Shown here: one piece after another, positions 55,944 through 62,797 of the stretch
Position numbering within the stretch: the stretch's first letter is position 1
Layout of the letters: each line of letters starts with the position of its first letter
Assembly: GCF_004345645.1 (NCBI RefSeq)
Contig: NZ_SLWS01000007.1
Location: forward strand, 248,001-312,000
Origin: Actinocrispum wychmicini
GTDB lineage: Bacteria > Actinomycetota > Actinomycetes > Mycobacteriales > Pseudonocardiaceae
DNA length: 64,000 nt
Reading direction: 5' to 3'
Translations under genes and position numbers: made by a program
The notes under the pieces: model-generated
Database searches by the model: none
What the model was told of the DNA's origin: nothing
What the model saw: only the letters and a program-made list of their open reading frames with translations

Positions 55944-56468
55944 GTGGCCGCAGACCCCTTGCGCAGACTCATAGACAAAGCTGCTGCTGCGGTTGCCCAC
56001 GACATCCCATTTCGTCGTCGCACAGGTACGGCAACTGAGGTGTGGCCGACCGCTAACGAGGTCGCCGTGTCGTGCGCGTCGTTGGCTGTTACATCCACCG
56101 CTGAGCGAGGGCGGTTTCGCGCGGAACTCCGCGACCGACAGCGCGCTGTTCTCGGCCGCTATGGCTTTCGCTCGGCCACCATCGCCCTGCGCGAGCGCGT
56201 CCCGGAACGACTGTTGATCGGTCTCATTGCCGTCGCGCTGGCGGACGACAACGTCGATCCGCGGGATCTCATGATGACTGTCGCGGCACATCACTACGTT
56301 GCGCAGCAGTTGGGAGTGGAGCCAGCGGATATCTTTGACGAAGCCGCGTCCTACGCAAACCCTGACACCGCAGACGTTTTGCGCACCTTCGGAAGTCGCA
56401 CCGACGTGACCTTGCGCTCGTTCGGGCTGAAGCAGATCGACACGCCGGAGGGCCCTCGGATCAGCTAA
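55944..56468 (+). CDS. Unknown 174-residue protein
   Basis: The GTG at 55944 follows AAGGGAG with good spacing, and upstream codons in frame belong to the IS630 remnant. The protein is soluble and mostly helical: LRRLIDKAAAAVAHDIPFRR, AERGRFRAELRDRQRAVLGR, then RLLIGLIAVALADDNVDPRD and HYVAQQLGVEPADIFDEAAS. I recognise no family or catalytic motif. The basic first half and acidic second half suggest a small cytosolic or nucleic-acid-associated protein. A 25-codon ORF with its own GGAGG follows at 56579. Confidence 0.6.
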   Translation: MAADPLRRLIDKAAAAVAHDIPFRRRTGTATEVWPTANEVAVSCASLAVTSTAERGRFRAELRDRQRAVLGRYGFRSATIALRERVPERLLIGLIAVALADDNVDPRDLMMTVAAHHYVAQQLGVEPADIFDEAASYANPDTADVLRTFGSRTDVTLRSFGLKQIDTPEGPRIS

Positions 56469-56578
56469 CCGTCAAGTCGAACAGCTACGCGACGACCATC
56501 GCCGGTGGCGTGAGTTGACGGTTGCGGTGACCTGCGAGTCTCAACCGCCGCAACAGTGAAGTATCGGAGGTCATTTTG

Positions 56579-56656
56579 ATGCGGGGCTGGATGTATGGCC
56601 ACGAGCCCTCCTTACTTCTGCCGAGGGCCATCAAACCACCGTCCAAGGTGTCGTAA
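56579..56656 (+). CDS. Possible 25-residue peptide with strong Shine-Dalgarno
   Basis: GGAGG lies nine bases before an ATG that opens MRGWMYGHEPSLLLPRAIKP and five more residues to TAA. It is downstream of the 174-residue gene on the same strand. The aromatic/Pro-rich composition is unlike random high-GC frames. It could be a leader, a small protein or a RiPP-like precursor; no modifying enzyme is adjacent. Confidence 0.35.
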   Translation: MRGWMYGHEPSLLLPRAIKPPSKVS

Positions 56657-56695
56657 CCGTCGGGATCAACAGGACGAGGAACCGACGCTGGGACT

Positions 56696-57247
56696 TCACC
56701 CTCTGACTATTGCCGTCAGGAGAACGAAACCGGCCAGGGCGGCAAGGAACGGCAGCGGGTGTATGTCCAGCCTGCCAGACACTTGAACACTGGTGCCGAC
56801 ATCATCGGGGACAGCTTTCCGGAATTCGGCGATCTGATCACTGATCCTGTCCTGCATCGGATTGCCCCTCAGCTTTCCGGCCAGCGAATATCCGCCGACC
56901 GCCGGTTTTATTCTGCGACCGTCCACCGTGTGGACAACGGTCAGGTCGCCGGACTGGATCCAGTGAATCGCGCGCCACGGTACCTGGTAGCGGTAGAACC
57001 AGTTGGTGATACCCAAGCCTGACTCGGACAATTCCAGCTTGGTGTGCACGGTCGCGAGCCAGCAAAACCACAGCACCAGCCAGAGGGCGGGAACAACCTG
57101 AGCAACGTACCAAAAGCCCAGATGCTGCGGGGTGAAGAATATCATCCACAACACTATGAGGCACATCAATACTGTTCCGGCCCAGCCAACAACGAAGTCG
57201 GATCTTCGTCGAATAACCACGACTTCAGTCGTCCTCACATTATTCAT
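56696..57247 (-). CDS. Membrane protein with bacterial PH-like domain (possible immunity protein)
   Basis: A 183-residue protein. Two helices at about 18-37 (VVGWAGTVLMCLIVLWMIFF) and 44-64 are followed by a PH-like segment (KLELSESGLGITNWFYRYQV, PWRAIHWIQSGDLTVV, VDGRRIKP) and a C-terminal helix (FLAALAGFVLLTAIV). This is the bPH_6-type arrangement. Its ATG overlaps by four bases (ATGA) the stop of one frame of the RHS remnant upstream, the same geometry as RHS toxin-immunity pairs, so it may be an orphan immunity protein against a membrane-acting tip. That role is inference. Confidence 0.65.
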   Translation of the reverse strand: MNNVRTTEVVVIRRRSDFVVGWAGTVLMCLIVLWMIFFTPQHLGFWYVAQVVPALWLVLWFCWLATVHTKLELSESGLGITNWFYRYQVPWRAIHWIQSGDLTVVHTVDGRRIKPAVGGYSLAGKLRGNPMQDRISDQIAEFRKAVPDDVGTSVQVSGRLDIHPLPFLAALAGFVLLTAIVRG

Positions 57248-57251
57248 AATA

Positions 57252-57735
57252 TCACAGCACAGTCGACGGTTTCGCCTCGTGGTCGCCAGGCCAGTAATGG
57301 CTCGGCGACCACGAGAGTGCCCTGGGCCAGAGGAGCGAGGAAATGAGGTACGAAATGGCTGAGATAGCTCCGTTCACACCCCAGCTGTAACCGGTACGGC
57401 CCCAGGCGATGGGAAGGCCGTGCCCTCCACCGGCACCCATGTGGATCCCCCGGAGTGCCTGCCTGGGTGACGTTGCACATCCTCCAGCCACGGGCCGCGA
57501 CTCGACCAGCCAGTCCGCCACCCAGCGTCACCAGTCCGATGATGATGGTCGAACGCCAAGTGAACGTACCGTTGCGCACGCTGTTCGCGGTCTGCGGACC
57601 CCAGAGCACCCCACCTGCGACCGAGGTCGGTCTTTGTTGATCGGGTCGGCGGTGACGTAGTCGTAGTCGTTGGCGGAGCCGCCTTCGACTGGGTCGACCC
57701 TTGGCAGCTCAGCCTTGGTCAAGAGCACAACCATG
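57252..57735 (-). pseudogene. RHS C-terminal fragment with frameshifts
   Basis: The minus strand reads LPRVDPVEGGSANDYDYVTA-DPINK, the end of an RHS core, then shifts frame to TDLGRRWGALGSADREQR, the usual post-core junction. Later frames hold hydrophobic stretches (STIIIGLVTLGGGLAG; GVNGAISAISYLISSLLW) that may be a membrane-active tip. At least two frameshifts and the absence of RHS repeats upstream make it a dead or displaced toxin cassette. It directly precedes the PH-like membrane protein gene. Confidence 0.65.
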
Positions 57736-57792
57736 ACTCAGTTCCCATCCGGTCCATGGACAACCCAACGAGAGGATCTCAGCAAGGAATTG

Positions 57793-58146
57793 CTACAGCA
57801 GTTCGCGTCGGACCATGCGATCGAGATGCCGGACCAGTCCGCGCTCCTGGCGGCGCAGCCTGTCACGCTCGTCAGGAGCAAGGCCCGCCAACGGGTCGTC
57901 CAGCACTCTGTCACGGGGTACGTGCACCATTGCGCCCGACCACGTGCGACAGTCGGAACACCACGCCAGCCCGACGCATCGCTCGTAGGATGCTGACGAC
58001 GGTGGGTAATACCGGTAGGTATAGGAGCGGATCGTCCCGGCACACCCACCTGCTTTGTCGCCGCCAGTGGCGTCCGGTGCGTGCAGTGTGGAGACCTTTC
58101 TCCACTCGTACCGAGTCCAGTCGCCTTGTGTGGTCACGATGACCAT
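57793..58146 (-). CDS. Conserved-looking hypothetical protein (117 residues)
   Basis: The frame starts at an ATG at 58146 (or a start at 58158 four codons earlier). It encodes TQGDWTRYEWRKVSTLHAPD, YTYRYYPPSSASYERCVGLA, WCSDCRTWSGAMVHVPRDRV and a charged helical tail ending LVRHLDRMVRRELL. Cys in GGCAG and WCSDC could bind zinc. The pattern resembles uncharacterised actinobacterial proteins I have seen near toxin loci, but I cannot name a family. It lies just upstream of the RHS fragment on the same strand. Confidence 0.55.
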   Translation of the reverse strand: MVIVTTQGDWTRYEWRKVSTLHAPDATGGDKAGGCAGTIRSYTYRYYPPSSASYERCVGLAWCSDCRTWSGAMVHVPRDRVLDDPLAGLAPDERDRLRRQERGLVRHLDRMVRRELL

Positions 58147-58473
58147 CCTTGCCGCCACGGCCGTATTTCCGCTACCGATCGTCGCGCAGCGGGTCCCACA
58201 AAGATCATCTTCACGGACGTTAGTAACGTTCGATCAGCGGCCATCCAGTCAGACAAACCGTCTCTTGTGGACGTTCCGATCACCGGTCATCGCATGTCCT
58301 AGCGCATTGTAGGAACTGGCCCAGTGTGTACGTGTTGGCGCGGACTTCGAGCTTGTCAAGCCCCTGGTCAAGGCGCCTTAGGCGTCTCACATGTCTGTTC
58401 TGGACGCTTGAACGTCAGAGTTGGCCTGTGGGGTTTCACAAGCCGGTTCCACGGACGTGACCTGTGTGTCAGG
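58147..58473. other. Gene-free stretch
   Basis: No frame with coding character or ribosome binding site. It separates the hypothetical gene from transposase remnants and is probably decayed mobile-element DNA. Confidence 0.5.
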
Positions 58474-58550
58474 CGGCTGTGGGTTCGTACTCGTTGATCA
58501 AGCTGCCGAGGGTCTGTCGGCGGCGAACGTGGGTGTGACGCGGGTGTGGA
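58469..58550 (-). pseudogene. Integrase/transposase C-terminal scrap
   Basis: The minus frame ends RRRQTLGSLINEYEPTAA and stop, the usual C-terminus of an actinobacterial rve-type transposase (LINEY-x-AA). Only about 25 residues remain. Confidence 0.45.
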
Positions 58551-58752
58551 GTCGGGCGGTCTGGTCGTCGTGGCATGAGTTGCCGGGCTCGACTCGGTGA
58601 CCTCGCGCCTGACCGTGCCAAACGAATCTCTCGGCGTAGCAGTTCGCTCGCGGACAGCCCGGCGGAATGCTCACGACCTCGATGTCGGCACCGGCAAAGG
58701 CGGCATCGAGACCCGCAGCGACCGGCCGCCCGAAGCGGGTGAGCGCAGTTCG

Positions 58753-59520
58753 TTAGCGGACCTGTTGCCGCACTTGGCCGGCGTGATGGTCGAGCAGGCT
58801 CCGCACGGCGTGCGGATCTGGGCATGTGCCAAGGCAAGCGTGGGTGCCTGTTCATCCTGAGGGGTCGGGTCGCGCCGGGTTCACAGCCGCTATGACTTTC
58901 GGGTGGCTGATGTGTCGGTGGCGGGGCGACCGGTGGTCTGTGGCTGCGGATGCGCCGGTTCTTCTGCGACAACCAGACATGCCCGGTCAGGACATTCGCC
59001 GAGCAGATAGATGGTCTGACCGGCGCACACGCGCGGCGAAGCCCGCGGCTGCATGGGATGTTGGAGTCGATCGGTCTGGCGGTGGCGGCTCGGTTCGCCG
59101 GTCGCCTCGGTCTGGTCATCGGCCGGGACACATTGTTGCGCTTGGTCCGCTCCGTCCCTGACCCGCCGAAGGGGACGGTCACTGTGCTGGGTGTCGATGA
59201 CTTCGCGTTCAAACGCAGGCATGCCTACGGGACCATCTTGCTAGACATGGCCACTCATTGCCCGATTGATCTGCTCGCCGACCGCGCCGCGGACACCCTC
59301 GCCGAGTGGCTGCGCGCATCCTGGCGTGACCATCGTCTGTCGTGATCGTGCTGGCGCGTATGCCGAAGGCGCGCGCGTGGGTGCACCCGACGCGCAGCAA
59401 GTAGCCGACCGCTGGCATGGTCTGGCTGGGCTATGTCGAGAAAACGATCCGGCAGCATCGCCATGACCTGCGCGGCCCCGATCACGATATCTCCGAGCCT
59501 GACCCACATCCCGCTGCCTG
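58753..59520 (+). pseudogene. ISL3-family transposase pseudogene
   Basis: Successive frames give the N-terminus (LADLLPHLAGVMVEQAPHGV, RIWACAKASVGAC) with a stop in the zinc-finger region. A long stretch follows (MRRFFCDNQTCPVRTFAEQI, GRDTLLRLVRSVP, VLGVDDFAFKRRHAYGTILL), then a shift to HPGVTIVCRDRAGAYAEGAR and another to GYVEKTIRQHRHDL. The zinc finger, DDE Asp (GVDDFA) and second Asp (CRDRAGAY) identify ISL3. At least three frame changes kill it. The 59521-59778 DNA beyond holds nothing I can name. Confidence 0.75.
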
Positions 59521-59804
59521 TCTGACCGGACCCTACCCGATGTTGATCACGCAATCAGCGACAGGAACCAGAATCAATCAGCGCGGACACCCCGGCCTGA
59601 AGTCCCTAGGCACGCACTGGACCGACATCCTCTACGGTCGCCCTGGTCGTCACCTTCGCGATCAGTCCGGGATCCGGCCGCCGACCTGGAACTGTCGCGG
59701 ATCTGTCAAGCCTTCGGCGATTACGTTGCCGCAGATATGCGGCATTGTGGGGTCAGGGCTTGGCGGGGGAGGAAGGCGATGGCTGTGGTTGGCGGTGGGT
59801 CACT

Positions 59805-61379
59805 GTGACTGGGTCGATCCGCGACCGGAGTGAAGCCGCACGGACGGTGTTGACCTTCGCGGCGATGCTGGCGGACGCGCCGATCGGTGGCGTTTCGTTG
59901 GTGGACGGGGTGGCGGGCGTCCTGGGTGCCGAGGCGCCCACCTTGGTCGCCGAGGCGCTGGACGAACTCGACAAGCACGGTCTCATCCGCCGCGTCCCTG
60001 ACACCCGCCCGCAGTCCTGGCAAGTGCCGCCACAGGTGGCCAAGGCGGTCCGCCGGGAAGCCGATCAGGTGTTGATGGCAGCGCTCGCCGAGCGCGCCGC
60101 GCGGATCCTCACCAAGGAACTCGCGGGCGCATCGTTGGATGCCTGTGCACATGCGGTTGAGGTAGCCAGGAATCCAACGGTTGCGTTGGACAACAGGCTG
60201 GCGTTGCTGCGGGCGGCGTCGGCCCTGCACGAGGACAACGGAAACATGGTTGCCTCCTGGAACATCCGCGACCTGGCTGTTCAGACGGCCGGGAAAAACG
60301 GGCCGATCCAGGACGTCCAGGCCGCCGCACGGCTGGCGGTTACGGCAGGGGGCGCGGATGTGGCGCTGCGCCAGGCGAAATCACTGATTGAGCGGGCGCT
60401 GGCGGAACGTGATGTGCATGCTGAGTTCGAGGCCAGGCTGATCGCGGCGACCGCCCACGACGTGCTGGGTGAATACCCGGCGGCCGACCGGGTGTTCCAT
60501 CAGCACGCCCTGATCCGGGAGCACGGTCCGATACCGTTGTGGCTGTCCGAAGTGGATTGTCATCGAGCCGGTCTGGCCAGGGTACGGGCGCTGCGACTAC
60601 GCGGCCAGTACCGCGCTGCCCGGCAAGTGGCCGGCACTCTTGACCGAACTCAGTCCGGCGGCGCGGTGGAACTGGCCAGGCTGCACCTCGTCGACGGTGA
60701 GTTCATCGAGGCGCGGACGACCGCGCGAGCGGTGGCCTGGACGGCCCGGAATCAGCTCGCGAGGGAGGCCGCGGTGGTGCTGGCCGAGGCGGAGGTCGCG
60801 CTGGCGTTTCCGGAGATGCGAGCCCGCCCCGAAGGGTGGCTGCTCGCGACCGAGCAGCTCAGGCGAGCGTTGGCCGATTCGGCGGCCGGACATGGCATCG
60901 ACGACCTCCTGACGCTCGAACTGATGTTGTTGCGCGGCCAAGCGTTGAGCAACAGCGGCGAGCATGGGGGCGCACTGGCTGTCCTCAGCCAGGCGGAGCG
61001 ACGGATCGCGGCCGTACTGGGCGCGGACCACCCGTTCCACCTGCGAGCCAGGCAATGGACCGGACTTGTGCTGATGGGTCGCCACGACTGGGCGGCCGCG
61101 GCCGGGATCTTCGAGTGGCTGCTGCCGCGTCAGGTCGCGGTGCTCGGGCGCTGCCATCCGGAGAGCGAGCTGACCCGGTTCCAGCTCGGGATGTGCCTGC
61201 TCCGGCGGAACAACGTCAGAAGCGCGAAACCTCTGCTCGACGAAGCAGCACTCGTTCTCCGGGAGCAACACGGGCCGCTGCGGCAGTGGACGTCGGTGGC
61301 CGAGTCCGGCCGGCTGCTCACGCGGGTTCCCGGCCCGCTCCGGCGGTGGGTGAACCTCCTGGACAAGGCAAGGGGCTGA
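59805..61379 (+). CDS. TPR protein resembling the C-terminal half of an NB-ARC regulator
   Basis: A 524-residue, mostly helical protein. The N-terminal 80 residues (AARTVLTFAAMLADAPIGGV, LVAEALDELDKHGLIRRVPD) look like the winged-helix segment that follows NB-ARC in STAND ATPases. The rest is TPR-like (ELMLLRGQALSNSGEHGGAL, HPESELTRFQLGMCLLRRNN). No P-loop is present, so the ATPase half is missing or was never there. The GTG start at 59805 overlaps (GTGA) the end of a nine-codon ORF at 59779 that has the strong site GGGGAGGAAGG, implying coupling or a start-region frameshift. It may work with the XRE-NB-ARC regulator 1.4 kb away. Confidence 0.65.
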   Translation: MTGSIRDRSEAARTVLTFAAMLADAPIGGVSLVDGVAGVLGAEAPTLVAEALDELDKHGLIRRVPDTRPQSWQVPPQVAKAVRREADQVLMAALAERAARILTKELAGASLDACAHAVEVARNPTVALDNRLALLRAASALHEDNGNMVASWNIRDLAVQTAGKNGPIQDVQAAARLAVTAGGADVALRQAKSLIERALAERDVHAEFEARLIAATAHDVLGEYPAADRVFHQHALIREHGPIPLWLSEVDCHRAGLARVRALRLRGQYRAARQVAGTLDRTQSGGAVELARLHLVDGEFIEARTTARAVAWTARNQLAREAAVVLAEAEVALAFPEMRARPEGWLLATEQLRRALADSAAGHGIDDLLTLELMLLRGQALSNSGEHGGALAVLSQAERRIAAVLGADHPFHLRARQWTGLVLMGRHDWAAAAGIFEWLLPRQVAVLGRCHPESELTRFQLGMCLLRRNNVRSAKPLLDEAALVLREQHGPLRQWTSVAESGRLLTRVPGPLRRWVNLLDKARG

Positions 61380-61410
61380 CGCCGCCCGTTCCGAAACGAG
61401 GTCAGCGATG

Positions 61411-62391
61411 TCAACGTGGCTGCCAGCCGATCCCGTACGAGGTCGCGGGAACGAGGTCGACGAACGTCACCTGGACCTCGCCGGCGTTGTCCACGGCCAG
61501 GGCCGGCCGGTCGGGCACTGGATCACCGGCCTCCATCGGCAGTTCCCCGTCGATCAGCCAGATCCGCTCGGGGATCCGCTCCCGGCCGAACCGGACGCGC
61601 AGCTGGAACTCGTCGCACGCGAACCGGGGCGTGCAGGCGTAGAACGGCTGCAGCGAAGGGATCTGGACGCGGAAGAAGAAGTCGTGCTCGTCGCCGGTGT
61701 TCAGGGGTGTCGGCGGGTGCACGGCGATCTCGACCCGGCTGGACGACACCGCCCGCGGCGGAGTCCGCATCTCACCGCCGCCCAGCAACCTGATCCCGAG
61801 GCCGGCCAGGTCCAGCCGGCCGCACGGATCCACCGGCGGAACGGAGATCCAGTGCTTGATCTCGGCGAGATGGTCGACATGGCTGATCACCCGGCGGTTC
61901 TCGAAGACCTCGATCCCGGGCTGGTCAAGAATGAGATCGACGCGGACGAGCGTGGTGTGCCACGGCTGGCGGGCCGGCGGTTCGGCGATGTCGACCGTCC
62001 TGGCCTGCTGAACCGGCGACTCCTGCTCGACGAGGGCCAGTTCGGCGATCCGACTCACCACCTGGTCGGCGCGACGCTGCATGGTGCGCACCTCACGGTC
62101 GACGCTCCGGCCCAGGTTCTCCAGCCGGGCCAGGTACGGCCGGTCCCCTGGTCCCTCGAACCCGAACGTGGCCCGCCCAATCCGGGCCGTGGCCTCCGGA
62201 AGGCGGGAGATCATCCGGTCGAGCCAACTCTTGATTTTCTCCCGCACGATTCCTGGCGAATCGTGCGGGCCGACGCCGCTGACGTGTCTGACGGTGGCGC
62301 AGGCCCGGGCCACCAGATTGGGATCTTCAACGCCCAAACCGGTGCGCAGCGCTTTCAGGTCCTCAACGAGTGCCGCCATCGTGATCGACAT
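61411..62391 (-). CDS. Unknown 326-residue protein
   Basis: The ATG at 62391 has GAAGG seven bases upstream; the longer frame to 62454 lacks a site. Residues 1-120 are helical (MAALVEDLKALRTGLGVEDP; REKIKSWLDRMISRLPEATA), then a coiled segment (QRRADQVVSRIAELALVEQE). The C-terminal 180 residues are beta-rich (HTTLVRVDLILDQPGIEVFE; DEHDFFFRVQIPSL; CDEFQLRVRFGRERIPERIW). The pattern recalls actinobacterial proteins encoded beside XRE regulators, but I assign no function. It converges with the TPR gene and diverges from the peptide/XRE-NB-ARC genes, sharing the GTTTC-rich promoter. Confidence 0.65.
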   Translation of the reverse strand: MSITMAALVEDLKALRTGLGVEDPNLVARACATVRHVSGVGPHDSPGIVREKIKSWLDRMISRLPEATARIGRATFGFEGPGDRPYLARLENLGRSVDREVRTMQRRADQVVSRIAELALVEQESPVQQARTVDIAEPPARQPWHTTLVRVDLILDQPGIEVFENRRVISHVDHLAEIKHWISVPPVDPCGRLDLAGLGIRLLGGGEMRTPPRAVSSSRVEIAVHPPTPLNTGDEHDFFFRVQIPSLQPFYACTPRFACDEFQLRVRFGRERIPERIWLIDGELPMEAGDPVPDRPALAVDNAGEVQVTFVDLVPATSYGIGWQPR

Positions 62392-62476
62392 GTGGCCACC
62401 TTCGTTCACGCCGTCGATCGGCGAGTCTACCGACCGCCCCGGCCGTCCAGACACGGCCCGGTCACAGTTTCATAGG

Positions 62477-62548
62477 GTTTCCAAAACCGGGAAACAGTGC
62501 AGGTTGCCCGGGTGGTAACGGTTTCTGGTGAGCGTGCTACTGGAAACC
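62477..62548. promoter_or_regulatory. Two nested GTTTCC/GGAAAC inverted-repeat pairs
   Basis: GTTTCC (62477-62482) pairs with GGAAAC (62490-62495), and GGTTTC (62520-62525) pairs with GAAACC (62543-62548). Four copies of the same half-site in 72 bp of a divergent promoter suggest a multi-site operator, perhaps for the XRE regulator at 62798. Confidence 0.5.
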
Positions 62549-62666
62549 ACTTTTACCTCCACAAATGCGAGTTGACGATGGATTTGTCGGTCCGCCGGCA
62601 ACAACATCAACCACTTCACCCGATCGGATCGGTCTCGTGAACAATTCGCAAGGAGGGTGGGTCCAC

Positions 62667-62720
62667 ATGCACACGCACATCATCGTGGTGCTCGGCCAGC
62701 TGGTCGTGTTGCTGGGCTGA
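62667..62720 (+). CDS. 17-residue hydrophobic peptide ORF upstream of the XRE-NB-ARC regulator
   Basis: AAGGAGGGTGGG ends four bases before an ATG that encodes MHTHIIVVLGQLVVLLG and stops with TGA. The near-perfect Shine-Dalgarno is the strongest in this part of the window. The peptide starts with two His then runs hydrophobic, like a short membrane peptide, a leader or a signalling peptide. It lies 77 bp upstream of the regulator. Function not known. Confidence 0.45.
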   Translation: MHTHIIVVLGQLVVLLG

Positions 62721-62797
62721 ACAGGTACGGCCGGGCCGGTGACCGAGGGGCGCCGGCCCGGCCGGTCGCCGCCGACCGAGAGGGGGACGATCTCATC

